DNA of 64,000 bases from Scenedesmus sp. ARA3 (Eukaryota > Chlorophyta > Chlorophyceae > Sphaeropleales > Scenedesmaceae). Numbering within the stretch: position 1 is the stretch's first letter; the number at the start of each line of letters is the position of its first letter. The DNA is taken from NCBI GenBank assembly GCA_004335835.1, contig RWJK01001949.1, positions 1 to 64,000 on the forward strand, given 5' to 3'. Made by a program: the position numbers and the translations under genes. Below the pieces are notes generated by a model. That model saw only the letters and a list, made by a program, of their open reading frames with translations. It did not search any database and was not told the DNA's origin. Of the stretch, positions 40,280-51,658 are shown piece by piece.

Positions 40280-43200
40280 TTAAGCACACAAACCTTTCAT
40301 TAACTGAGGCAGTGTGATGGGGTTGGTGGGAGTGCCGATTCCCAACTGCGAGTACAAGTTCATACCCCAACACACAACACGCTGGGAGACAGTCAAGGCA
40401 CATGTAGAGTGGTACGCCGCAAACAGTGCTGTCACTTTGCTGATGCCTTTCACTCGGACAGGCGCCAGCACACCCGCTGTGGGCTGGCTACTGTTGACAT
40501 TGCCTTGACCCAGCTGCCCAATCGTATTGTCACCCCAGCAATACACATCCCCGCTACCCGCAGATGTCTCAACCACTGCACACACATGATTGATGCCAGC
40601 TGCGACGTCCAATACATTGCCTTCAAGAGCATCCACGCGCCAAGGTATGTCACTGTTTGACACACCAGCGGACTTCCCCCAGCACCAAAGCAAACCTGCT
40701 GAGCCAGCACTACGGGTGACAGCACAGCCAAAAGCTGCCCCTGCAGCAACACGCACTGCATTGCTTATGCCTGCAACAGGCACCGCTACCACATTCGGCT
40801 GCATCCAGCACGACACGGTGCTGTCACTGAGCAACGCACAGAAGTAGTCGTCGTTGCCAGCCAAAAACACAGTGCCGCTGGTGCCACCTATGTCGATAGG
40901 TGTGGTGTCATAATAGTCACCCCAGCACTGCACAGTGTCAAAGTCACCTGTGCCAGCATACGAGGCACACATCTGCCATGTGCCAACCACCTGCCGGATG
41001 AGGGATGTCTGTTTCAAGCCCTGAATCGCCACAGGCTGGTTCGACAACCCTTTGCTGAAATTGCCACTTCCCAGCGTTCCGAACGCATCAGAACCCACAC
41101 AGTAAACCTTGCTGGCATCTGCAGCAGCAACTGCTACACAGGTGATGCTGTCCGCAACCCCCACAGTGCTGACTTCTCCTTTAGCACTTAGTGCAGTTGC
41201 CGCAACAAGCGTGGTCTCAAAGCGGCCACGAGAGCTCCAGCCGTCTCCCAACTGGCCGTAGTTGCCTGCCCCAACACATGCTACACTGGCATCATAAAAC
41301 AGGACGCATGTGTGGCCGCTAGAGATTGCAATGTCGCGCACGCAGCGGCTGCAGACAGGTTCGGCTGCGCGTTCCAGCGTGCAGGTCTCAACACCACCTG
41401 CACGGCAGGCAGCAGCACCCAAAGCAGCTGAATGAGAAATTGGGTGCAGTATGCTTGATGGCTTCGAGTCAGTACCACCATTGCAGGCACCAGGTGTTGT
41501 TTCTGCTGGGCACTACAAGCAGCTACTCACCTCTAGCATATGTGCTGATGCGACGTGGCGTGATTAGAGAGCAGCAGCATGATGATATGCACGCTCAAGC
41601 AGCTGTGCCATGCAGGTGAAGGTTACATTACTTTTGGCAGAATGCATCGGAGCAGCGTTGCTCTTGCGAAGTGTGCCTGCCAAGGCCGTGTAAGAGTGTG
41701 CATTATGTGTTATTGTGATCACTCTCTGCTTCCTGCTCTCAAACCATGGGCTCATCCTGTTGCAGCTCATACCGTTTTGGATGGTGCCAGGACACACATT
41801 TTCTATTCTCTCTCATCGAGCTGCAAGAATGCGCTGCACTGCCCCTGAAGATTCACATGCACGTGCAAGGTAGCAACACAACCAAACTACCACAAATCAG
41901 CCCACCAGGATTTGGCTTTGGTGAGGGAGACGGTGCCGGCGACGGTGTCGCTCCCGGGGAAGGTGAAGGTGAAGGTGCAGGGCTTGCAGCTGGCGGCGGC
42001 CCCCGCAGCAGCAAGTACCTCAGCAGACGTGCTGTCTTGCCGCAGAGCAGGAACGGCCCTGTGCTAGCCGCTGACAAGCTTCTGTTCATGTATCCGAGAT
42101 TGGAGGCGACGAGGTCGAAGATTATCTCGGCCCTGCGCACGCGGGGCGCTGCAGCTGGCGCCGTCAGCGCAAGCGTGTTGATGTCGTCAGCAAGCTTGAT
42201 CAGCCGCATTTGCTGGTCTTTAGAACTGTATGCCAGGCACTCTGGCTTCCAGCCAGAAGCATTCAAAGCAGCCGGCGGCTTGCGAGACAAGTTGGGTCTG
42301 AGCTTGCGGCTGATTAGTGCGGCCCTGGCGCTCATGCTGGCTGTGTTGTACTGCAGGGCGAAGGTGTAGTCGGGCTGCATGATGTTGGCGGCTGCGTAGG
42401 CAACACGGAAAGAGCCTTGCAGGCCCCACGAGGAGCCCCAGCTGTGGTGCAATGCAGGAAAACACATTTGAGTTTTGTTAGTGACACCGTCATGATGGCA
42501 CCATGGGTCGCACTGCGGTGTTGCGTAGGCGACACGGAAGGAGCCTTGCAGGCCCCATGAGGAGCCCCAGCTGCAAAGCAGACACAAAGTGACAGAGATG
42601 AAGTTGCGGGTGACACTGCGGGTTACACCAGCACGAGGTGAGTGCAAAGAGCCGCGGAGGCCCCACGAGAAGCCCCAGCTGCGAAGCAGTTACACATTGT
42701 CACACCGTCAAAGCAGTCAAAGCAGTGACGCAGTGATCAATGCAACATGACGCAGCAAAGATCTCTGCAAGCCCCAGCAGGATGACCAGCTGCACGAGTT
42801 GCAGTGACAGGTGACAGGTGACGGGTGACAAGTGACAGGGGACAAGTGACAAGTGACACATGGGGAGACGCCACCATGGTGTGAGTGTAACTGCGAGCGA
42901 CACTGGCAGTCACACCACCAGGTGTTGACTGGTTTCTTGGGTGACATGTGCCTGCTGCATTGCAGCAAGCAGCGACCACTCCTACCTGTTCTTGCAGATC
43001 CAGTAACCGTCATCAGCCCTAACTGGGTTGTCCCACCAGCCATAGCAAAAGACAGCGTGCATGACCACACTGCTCGGCACAACCATGCGTAGGTCTTCTG
43101 CCACACTGAATGCGCCGTTAGCAGCCGTTTTGTTTGCCTTGAAATCCTTGAAAGCGCCGTTAACACCATCTGACATTGCGAGCGATGTCAGGACACCGCC

Positions 43201-46079
43201 ATTGAGCATGATCTGCTCTTTAACCTTAGCCATTTTGTCAAGCGCATTGCCGTCATATGCCACCGACAGCACGCCTCCTGCACGACAGCAAACACAAGTA
43301 CGGGTTTGATATCACGCATCATCTGCTGCCTGGCTCGCATATGCCACCGCCTTACGCCACAGGCAGCACACCACACCCCCTGCAGGGCAGCAGGCACATG
43401 GTTTGATGCTGTGCTCAGCTGCTGGCCATGTGTAATCAAAGAGGTTGGGTAAAATTTACAGTAGCACATCTGCTTTGAGCCCTGCAGATACCAGCAATGC
43501 TTGAAGGTGCGCATATTTGCATCTTTCATGCTGGACTGTCCTTCTTTAGATACCAGCGGCACCGCCCATCAACAGCAAACCTAGCAGCCCCTGCCTCACC
43601 TGCAGGCAGCTGCGACTTGCATGCGCGGGGGTTTTCTTCAGAGACCGGAAAGCAGCTCTCGGCTTCACCGTTATAGCCGTAACACGTCCGTGCTGCCCAG
43701 CTGCTGACGTCGCCCCTGCCAATGCTAGCCACCACTGAATCGTAGGAGGATCCAGTTTCACAGCTGATACGGCCAACCAGCCTGCAGTGCACACATATCA
43801 TCGACATGCACCATGAAAAGCAGCTCGTGCAGAGATGAGGCCACATTGACTGATGAATTCTACAGCACCAACGAGGGTGTTTGACATACCACTAGCACAG
43901 TGCTGTAGAGCAGATCGCAGCACACGTGCAGCCGCTGCTGCTGTTGCTGCTGCTGTTGTTCAAATGCTTCAATGTAACTGAAATTGGAGGAGCAGTCGAA
44001 ACATATGTCACAGCCACCTGCAACTGCACACCGCAGACTCCCCCCTTTTCCCTCCTGCTGCCGCCAAGCTATTGACCATGGGCTGTTGGTCTTCAAAAGG
44101 ACATGACACGAGCTTCACAGCAATGCCTGCCATGCAGTAGCAAGACACCAGGCAGCAGCAACTGCTCACTTGCAAAAGCTGAGGTCAGATTCTGATAGCC
44201 CTGTGCTCTGCCAGCTTTGCTGCTTGTACACGTTGACAGCAGCCTCAGCAGCGGCTGTGACAGCAAAACCCACACATACGGCGCAGTTGCCTTGGTCCTG
44301 CAAGGGCAGGCAGCAGATATCACCACAGTCAGCAACAGCAGCATTACCCATGTAGTTACAGCAACAACGAGCCGCTTTGAACTGGCATGTGTTGCACTTG
44401 CGCACTGCAGCCAACAACGCACATGGAGAGCAATGCATAGACACGTCAAGCCGTCAGCTGCTGCTGTGCCTCCATCTGGTAAGTGCCTGCAAAACAAACC
44501 AAAAATCGTGTCGTCAAGGTAATCTACAGGTTGGAAATGGGACAAGACACTAAGCAACATGACACGAGGACGCTCACCTGAGCAGGGCTGATCAAAGCGG
44601 GGCCCCCAGGAGTGTCAGCTGTATTGTTGGAGTTGTAAGCATCAGGCGTAAGCGCTAGCAGCAGCACATCGCTGCATGCGGGATCTTCTGTGACATTATC
44701 TTTGCCGCACACCGCGCGCGCGATCTGCGTTGTGTTGGCGCCTGCCCCCAGATTGCTGAGGATGCCCCTTTTGAGCCTGCTGTACACATAGCTGCGGCGT
44801 GTGGCGTTGGGTGGGGACCGCATGCCCTTAGCTTCATACAGTAGCCCTGTGAATGGACTGCTTGTGCAGAGATGCAGATAATGACAGCAGCGCAGCACAC
44901 AAGAAGATGCAAGTTGTCAGAAGCTGGGGCGATCTTCGCTGTAGAGTGCGTGCCCCTGGACACATACAGCAACCCCTGCACAAGCGATGTTACCTACATG
45001 TGGCATGCCTGCAGCTGCGGCAGCAGCAGCAGCAGCAGCGCATAGAGTTTGAGCCTGAAAGTTGCTGCCGCATCTGCCCCTGCCTGATACAGCAAAGCAG
45101 TGCAGCGTGTTCTGCATGTGGCGCGCCTGCAACACAAGATGTGGCAGCAGCAGCAGCAGCAGCCACAGCACACCACAGTTAAGTTTCGCGGCACAGGTGT
45201 TATACAGGTGCTGCTGATAGTGATTGCTGAATGGTGCTCAGCACGGCAAGCAGGCACACTATGCTACTCACCGTGCTGGCGGCTGCAGCAGCTGCCTCTG
45301 AGGAGCACCTGCAGCAGCAGAGGGTGCCACACAGCCTTTGAAACTCTGTCGAGTCAGCGCTGTGGGTGAGGTGTACTCTGCAGAGGTGCTCCCTGTGGTG
45401 CCCTTTTGCTGAAGGCTGCAGGCCCAGGGACACATGCTGCCTGCCTGGCAATGCATGCTGCAAGCCTAGCGACGCATGATGCACGCCTGGTGACACTTGC
45501 TGCACGCCTGGTGACACTTGCTGCAAAGCCTGGTGACACATGCTGCAAAGCCTGGTGACACATGCTGCCTGCCTGGCAATGCATGCTGCAAGCCTAGCGA
45601 CGCATGATGCACGCCTGGTGACACTTGCTGCACGCCTGGTGACACTTGCTGCAAAGCCTGGTGACACTTGCTGCAGAGCCTGGTGACACTTGCTGCAGAG
45701 CCTGGTGACGCATGCTGCCGGCATAGCGCCGCATGCTGCCGGCATAGCGACGCATGCTGCAGGCCTGGTGACACATGCTGCAAAGCCTGGTGACACATGC
45801 TGCACTCCTGGCGGCAGATTGCGACATAGATATTCAGCATGTATGCTTCAGTCTCAGTAGAAAGCATACTGCTGTAGCTGCTGTAGCTGCAAAAGGTTTG
45901 CGAGCACAGCTGAGCCGGTGCGTACCGTGCTGTGCCTGCCTATTGCCAGGCTGTGTCATCCACTGTCCTGCAGGCTGTGCCAGTGCCAGCTGTGCAGTGA
46001 TGACCAGCAGCATAACCAGCATAGCCACGCCTGCCAAAGCAACAGCAGACAAGCACCGAGTCCTGTTGGTCCAAGCCAT
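40280..46079 (-). CDS. Papain-family protease fused to RCC1-like propeller
   Basis: Well-supported exons: 44846-44578, 44297-44170, 43781-43600, 43277-42986, 42441-41906, 41397-40280; phases agree throughout. The second carries Q-G-N-C-A-V-C-V-G-F and L-S-E-S-D-L-S-F-C, the catalytic Cys region of peptidase family C1A. The fourth carries M-H-A-V-F-C-Y-G-W (catalytic His) and ends in W-I-C-K-N; the next exon completes N-S-W-G-S-S-W-G (catalytic Asn). About 140 residues follow, then a Pro-Ser linker, then 373 residues with seven RCC1-like blades, each with a C-x(n)-V-x-C-W/V-G pair and G-Q-L-G-type turns. A signal peptide is proposed at 46079 (M-A-W-T-N-R-T-R, then a long hydrophobic stretch), but the exons between it and 44846, including the propeptide, are not resolved. 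The protein is likely secreted or vacuolar, with the propeller as a binding module. Confidence 0.78.
42365..42800 (-). repeat. 4-fold repeat of the catalytic-Asn exon edge
   Basis: CAG followed by CTGGGGCTCCTCGTGGGGCC and downstream sequence occurs, reading on the minus strand, at 42441, about 42571, about 42681 and (degenerate) about 42793. The copy nearest the gene's 3' side (42441) is the only one continuing into the long exon. Confidence 0.85.
42806..42860. repeat. (GTGACAGG)n-like minisatellite
   Basis: About six degenerate units of GTGACAGG, GTGACAAG or GTGACGG lie inside an intron of the protease gene. Confidence 0.85.
45440..45800. repeat. ~21-bp tandem repeat, about 16 units
   Basis: Units like 'cctggtgacacatgctgcaa', with variants 'gacgcatgatgcacg' and 'gcatagcgccgcatgctgcc', plus a higher-order unit of about 126 bp (45444-45570 versus 45570-45690). 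It lies in the unresolved 5' part of the protease gene and creates spurious open frames. Confidence 0.9.
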
Positions 46080-47601
46080 ACCGTATGTGACATACCTAGC
46101 TCTAGGCTGGTGATGACATACCCCTGGGTGATTACGATGTCAGCAGGCAGCTGTGGTATCAGCAAGTGGACGACACACTGTGGCACATCACACACCGTGT
46201 GGCACACGGCACCATTTGCTGCAAACACAAACTTTTTCAGTCCAAAAGTGTGCTTTCAATGTCACAGCATAATGGTGTGGTCAATTTGCCTGGACAAGTG
46301 CATGCACCACTGGTGCAGGTGGATGATCCACCTACTGCAGTTATGTTGGGGCTGTGTGACAGGAGGAACAGCGCTGCTGTACTATACACACTACACTAAC
46401 AAGACGTCTACATGGCCGTGCACACGCGACATGAACTCATGTAGCTGATTGATAGCTAAGCTCTGCCAAATAAACGCTTCAATTGTTGAGAGTACAGGCC
46501 TGCAGCCGATTGACAGCAGTGCTGTCACTGCAGCGCTGAACAGTGATCAGTCGCGCTTGAGCTCCAGTCCGAGGTGCACCACTGTTGGATGGCTCACAAA
46601 TCGAACAGCATCTGCTGATGTGGCAACAGGCTGCTGTCTTTCCAAAGCGCTGCTGCTGCTGCCACCCGTGCCTCTTGGGTCCTTTCGGCCGTGCTGCGTT
46701 CTACCGATGCCTCACCTGAAAGCATGGTTCGTTGTAGCGTTGTTACAAAAGCAGATCACCCGGGTATCACGGTCAGTAGGTACAGCAAGTAAACTTCAGT
46801 ACTCGCCAGCCAGGTGAAAAGACATCGAAGGCCGTTCAATATCAAAATTCACCGTCTCTTTAAGTTACGTCTGCATAATAGTTTGATTGTGAGGCATCAA
46901 ATGGCAACAGGGTCACACGCAGAGGCCCTAGCGAAGTTTGTAAGTGTGTTTGCAGAACCGAAAGCCAGAATCCTCCTCGTCCTCCTCTCTCAAGTATCAC
47001 GTGACTATCAAATCCACCACATCACCGGCTTGGAATATTCACCCAAGCCAGCGAAGTGACGATGAGGGTTCTGCGCCCAGTCAGGAAGGTCAGGGGAGTG
47101 GGCCAGGGGCAGCTGATTGGGACAGATGTCGTGCCACATTCGTCCATCGTGTGTAATTCTACTCTACTGATGCGTTTGCTATGCCTTCGTAGCCATACTC
47201 TCCTGCACCGCACCCAGCTGGGTCAACTGAGGTGCGCCTGCAGCCACTGGGCCTCAGGCTGCAGCTGACCTGCAACCGGCCTGCAGCTGACCTGCAGAGT
47301 CTGGGGCGTGCTAACATGTGTTGTGTCGTGATCCTTGCAGTCCAGGTCACGCCTTCGACAGAGTTGACAGCGATATTGAAACAACTTAACACACCGTTCG
47401 AGGTTGTGGTGAAGCGGCGCACGCACCCTTACCCTAGCTGCCCTGACAAGCACTTGCTGGGTCCTGGCTCGTGCTTCGCCTGGCCACCTGGGTCTGGACC
47501 TGGGATCTCGATCTCAACCTGACTCTCACACATCCTCCTCCGCTCCTCTAGTTTAGAATAGGGACAAGAGTGTTGCAAATTGGATTCAAGCACGCCACAG
47601 T
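46080..47601. other. Intergenic between protease and EI24 genes
   Basis: No supported gene. A possible short exon at 46901-46939 (ATG to GTAAGT donor) has no convincing partner. A triple 'ttcaagcacgccaca' repeat lies at 47585-47660. Confidence 0.4.
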
Positions 47602-47607
47602 GTTACA
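47602..47607 (-). promoter_or_regulatory. Probable poly(A) signal TGTAAC (EI24 gene)
   Basis: On the minus strand TGTAAC lies about 120 nt beyond the EI24 stop codon, a typical chlorophyte distance. Confidence 0.45.
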
Positions 47608-47726
47608 CATCGAATTCAAGCACGCCACAATCTTCAAATTGAATTCAAGCACGCCACAGTGTACAAATTCAGGCTGCAGCCCAACTCCTGCAGGCACGCT
47701 TGCAGGAACGTGCACATCCACTGCTG

Positions 47727-48215
47727 TCAGGCTGCATGCACCCTGCTGGATCTGCCGCCAAACAGCCGCCGAATGATCCAGTAGGTGGGCCGCAGGGCAA
47801 GCTTGAATATGGGAATGCTGCGCAAGCTGCTGCCTTCAGGAGCCACCACACGCCCTGCACGACAAAAAAAAAGGCAAAAACAAGGCAGGGGCGCACATGC
47901 AGCAAAAGATTCAGATGAGATGTAAGGCTTGAAGACGGGGATGCTGCGCAAGCTGCTGCCTGCTGGAGCCACCACACGCCCTGAACGCCAAAACAGGGCA
48001 GGGGCGCACATGCAGCAAAAGATTCAGAGGAGATGCAAAGTTTGAAGATGGATATGCTGCACAAGCTGCTGCCTTCTGGAGCCACCACATGCCCTGCGGG
48101 CCAAAACAGGGCAGGGGCGCACATGCAGCAAAAGATTCAGAGGAGATGTGAAGCTTGAAGATGGGTATGCTGCGCAAGCTGCTGTCTTCCGGAGCCAGCA
48201 CACGCCCTACAGGGC
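47727..48215 (-). repeat. 4-fold repeat of the last EI24 exon edge
   Basis: CAG acceptor plus the segment coding Val-Val-Ala-Pro-Glu-Gly-Ser-Ser-Leu-Arg-Ser-Ile-Pro-Ile-Phe-Lys recurs four times at about 120-bp spacing (minus-strand starts 47854, ~47980, ~48093, ~48211). Only the 47854 copy continues to the C-terminus and stop. Confidence 0.92.
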
Positions 48216-49847
48216 ACAGCAGAGCCGTGGTGTGGGGGATGATTGAAACCTAAACACAAAGCAGCACTGAAACGGGTGTGGCCATGCAACTCAAAAGCAC
48301 AGCAGGGGCTGAGCAGTGTGTGCTTACCACGTGTTGCGCCAACTCGCTGCGACATGCCACGCTGCGGTTGTGTGCATCAGTGTTCTGGTGATTGCTCATC
48401 ACTGCCCGAACACCAAGATAGGCAGCAACCCACGTTGTGCAGCCAGCGGGTCGGCGCCGGTCGCCACCAGCATGGAGACAGACTACCACAATTCAGCCTG
48501 GCGCTACCTACAGGCGAGCTGTTATGCAGCCAATCATTGTACAGCCAAGCCACTCACGTTGCGCAGCCAGTGGATCCGCGCCAGCCGCCACCAGGATGAA
48601 GGCAGGGAACAGCAGGTTGGCCAGCGCAGCACCAATGTGCATTGGAAAGAAGGCCGTAGCCGCCACACACGGGAAGCCAAACCCTTGCGGCAAACATGTG
48701 ATTGCACCAGAGCAGCATGTGCAGAGCAGCAGAACAGCAGATGCAGGGTGAGTCATCACAGACTGATGCAGCAAAGAACTGATGCATGTGACGAAACGGT
48801 AGCCTGCGACAGCCAGCAACAGAAGCCGGTGAACAGCAGGTTGGCCAGCGCAGCGCCGATGTGCAGCGGAAAGGAGGGCGTGGCTGCCACACAGACGAAG
48901 CCAAAGCCTGAGCAGCAGATGCAGCAGCGCAGCAGCACGTCCAGAGCAAAAGGAAAGCAGAAAAGCAGATGCAGAGTGTGAACAATAGCAGGCCAGAGCA
49001 GCATAGACCAATGGAGCAAACGAGCGATGCATGTGACCAAAAGCCATGATCAAAGATTGGGAACAGCAGGTTGGCCAGCGCAGCGCCAATGTGAGTGGGG
49101 AAAAGGACGTGGCTGCCACGCATGGGAAGCCAAAGGTCCCCCACCTGCAAAGCAGGCCCAGTGGGTCAGGTCTCAAAGAAGGCCAGCCGCTGCCGCAGCT
49201 GCCGTCCAGCGCATCACGTTCCTCAAACACGCGTCCTTGCTTTGGCAGAAACACTAACGAAAGCCCAGTGCAGTTCAGCAAGCGCCAGCAGCTGCTGCTA
49301 TCCCTGTCTGCTGCGCACAAAAGCGTTCTGACCATATGTGCATTCCTTGACCCGCCCTCAACCAGCACACCTGCGAAGAAGGCCCAGTGCGCCTCGAAAA
49401 ACGCCAGCCGCTGCGGCAGCCGTGCGCCCTGCAGCGCCCACTTGTAGTCAAAGCAGTAGTAGGCGTACAGCCAGGACAGCAGCAGCACGTTCAACACCGG
49501 ACCTGCAGGCAATCAAGACAGAGGAGCATGGTCGTTATGATGATAGCAGTAGTAGGAGTACAGCCAGGGCAGCAGCAGCAGCACGTTCAACACCGGACCT
49601 GCAAGCACACGGACACAGTGGACGGATCGCTGGTATGATGATAGCAGTGATGTGCGTACAGCCATGACAGCAGCAGCACGTTCAACAGGTGGCCTGCAAG
49701 CCATAGCCGACAGTTTGCAAACACATCCAGACCGAGGAACCACATGTTGAGATCGTGTGAGAAGCACACCAGCATAGCAGCCCTGTTGACAGTATGAACG
49801 CCCGCTGGCGTGGGGAAAGCCTCACTGAAGCATCACAGTGACACCTG

Positions 49848-49887
<40 letters not shown>

Positions 49888-50565
49888 CAACCAGATAGCC
49901 ACTTTGCAGCACAATGTTACTCTTGCTGCTACTGCAGCTGGAGCAGCAGCAGCTCCACTCACCTACAAAAGGCAATAGACTGATGACAAACACTTCCAGC
50001 GTAAACACCAGGAACAGCAGCACCCGGAACACCTCCTGCGCTGTGCCTTCAAGCACCTGCATCATGCCACCAGCAGCAGCAGCTGGCACCGCTGCTGCTC
50101 CGGCTGCTGCTGCTGCTTGTGTCCCGTCTAATCTTGACTGATTATTGCTGCTGCTGCTGCAGGTGCTGGCAGGCCACGGCCCTGCTGCTGCTCCTACCAA
50201 AGCTGGGTGGATGGATGGCCGGCCTTGCTGCTGCTGCTGCTGCTGCTGGTGCTGCAGCCCATCAGGCTGCCCTGTCTGTGGCGCTTGCTGCTGCTGCTGC
50301 TGCTGCTGCTGCTGGCAGATGACGTCATATGCTGCAGCTGCTACTTGCTGGTACCTACACACGAGACAGTGACGCAGGCAGTGCACGGAGCAACTGCTCA
50401 GCGAAGCATTGTGCAATACGATACATAACAAAACAGCTGAAATGCCAGCACAGGAACGCAAGCATCTGCGTGCGCGCCACAAGCTGCTGCCATGGCAGCA
50501 GCAGCAGCAGCAGCAGCAGCGGGCCGCCACTCACCAGATGCAGCTGACCACGATGCTGATGTTAT

Positions 50566-50621
<56 letters not shown>

Positions 50622-50661
50622 GCACCACTCACCAGATGCAGCTGACCATGATGCTGATGTT

Positions 50662-50698
<37 letters not shown>

Positions 50699-50738
50699 GC
50701 ACCACTCACCAGATGCAGCTGACCATGATGCTGATGTT

Positions 50739-50789
<51 letters not shown>

Positions 50790-51658
50790 GGCCGCCGCTC
50801 ACCAGATGCAGCTGACCATGATGCTGATGCCATACAGCGGCATCAGCCACAGCAGCTGGAACAGCAGTCCAAGCAGCTGCTGCCATGCTGCCACGGCTGC
50901 TGCGCCATACACGGGCTGTGCGTACGCCTGCAGCAGCCAGGTGACTGCTCTGGTTGTGCAGTAGTGGTTTAAGGCAATGCTGCAGTGGTGTAGAGGGCGT
51001 GGCACACGAGCGGGTCAGCAGCAGCAGTAGCGGTGGCGGCAGCAACAGTGACATTCAGCATCAGCAGTGCAACAACAAGCCCAACATGCCACCATTCCCG
51101 CAGCAGGAATCAGAGCAAAGGGTACTGCACTGTGATGGTGTGAGGGCCACGCACTTCCACAGCAGTTGTTGTTGGGTGTGCCTGCCCCACATGCAGCATC
51201 TGCATGACTGTGCTATTGCACACAGCAGTTACTCTATTATAATGGCAAAGCTGTGCGGTTTTCGGACAGCATCATCAAGCATCAAGGTAGTTTTGCTGGG
51301 TGCTGCTGCCATGTAGCTTGCTGGTGGCGTTGCTGTGCTCACCTGCCCAAGTAGATGAGCCCATTCACCACAAAGCATTTGGTTGTTTGCGACTGCAGTG
51401 ACAGTGAACAATTGCTGTATCAGCAGTGCACTCAAGTTATGGCCAAGCAAGCAGCTGTTGGTATCACATGCGAGCTCATGCAAGCATACATGCGTCACAG
51501 CACGCATTCTGTATGCAGGGCAATGTGCACTACTTAAGGTGTATGATATAACAACATAAACAAAGCTCATAAAGCAGCTGACCCACCAGGACCCTCCCAG
51601 AGCTGTCTAGCACAAAGAACACAACACAACGCTGCAGCTGCAGCGCCTCCCATAGGCC
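47727..51658 (-). CDS. EI24: EI24 (etoposide-induced 2.4) homologue, 5' end open
   Basis: Exons: 51658-51587, 51392-51343, 50979-50803, 50354-49963, 49502-49371, 48683-48558, 47854-47727; 1077 nt, phases consistent, 358 aa plus an unidentified N-terminus. EI24 is a multi-pass ER membrane protein linked to autophagy, ER export and growth control in animals; plants have single homologues. Landmarks in order: G-L-W-E-A-L-x-L-x-R; C-F-V-V-N-G-L-I-Y-L-G; L-L-W-L-M-P-L-Y-G-I-S ending in C-I-W-Y-Q; F-V-I-S-L-L-P-F-V-G; L-L-L-S-W-L-Y-A-Y-Y-C-F-D-Y-K-W; G-F-G-F-P-C-V-A-A-T; and at the C-terminus L-A-L-R-P-T-Y-W-I-I-R-R. Between Tyr-Gln-Gln-Val and the next helix there is an insert of about 90 residues rich in Gln and Ala. 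Four of the exons have tandem copies in neighbouring introns. Confidence 0.85.
48558..49146 (-). repeat. 3-fold repeat of EI24 exon 6 edge
   Basis: The segment coding Phe-Gly-Phe-Pro-Cys-Val-Ala-Ala-Thr and the following 'ctggccaacctgctgttc' appears at 48683, about 48910 and about 49140 (minus-strand starts). The two upstream copies have acceptors but no donor. Confidence 0.88.
49460..49705 (-). repeat. 3-fold repeat of EI24 exon 5 edge
   Basis: GCAG followed by the segment coding Val-Leu-Asn-Val-Leu-Leu-Leu-x-Trp-Leu-Tyr occurs at 49502, about 49602 and about 49695. Only the 49502 copy continues into the full exon. Confidence 0.88.
49847..49883. repeat. (CTG)n microsatellite
   Basis: About 12 units in the intron after EI24 exon 4. 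Confidence 0.9.
50510..50835 (-). repeat. 4-fold repeat of EI24 exon 3 donor end plus CAG tracts
   Basis: The segment coding Ile-Ser-Ile-Met-Val-Ser-Cys-Ile-Trp and its GTGAGTGG or GTGAGCGG donor occurs four times (about 50523-50560, 50627-50660, 50708-50738, 50803-50832), separated by (CAG)n tracts of 34-56 bp. The 50803 copy belongs to the real exon. Confidence 0.92.

Noticed and set aside
45200..45870. Open frames with repeated Met-Cys-His-Gln-Ala-Leu units
   Set aside because: They come from the 21-bp tandem repeat; the frame is open in several registers and unrelated to the protease.
46814..47525. Possible small two- or three-exon gene
   Set aside because: An ATG at 46901 and a GTAAGT at 46940 look good, but joining to the available acceptors (46956, 47342) gives stops or a 16-nt intron.
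50145..50430. Plus-strand poly-Leu/poly-Cys frames
   Set aside because: Antisense to the Gln/Ala-rich EI24 exon; microsatellite artefacts.
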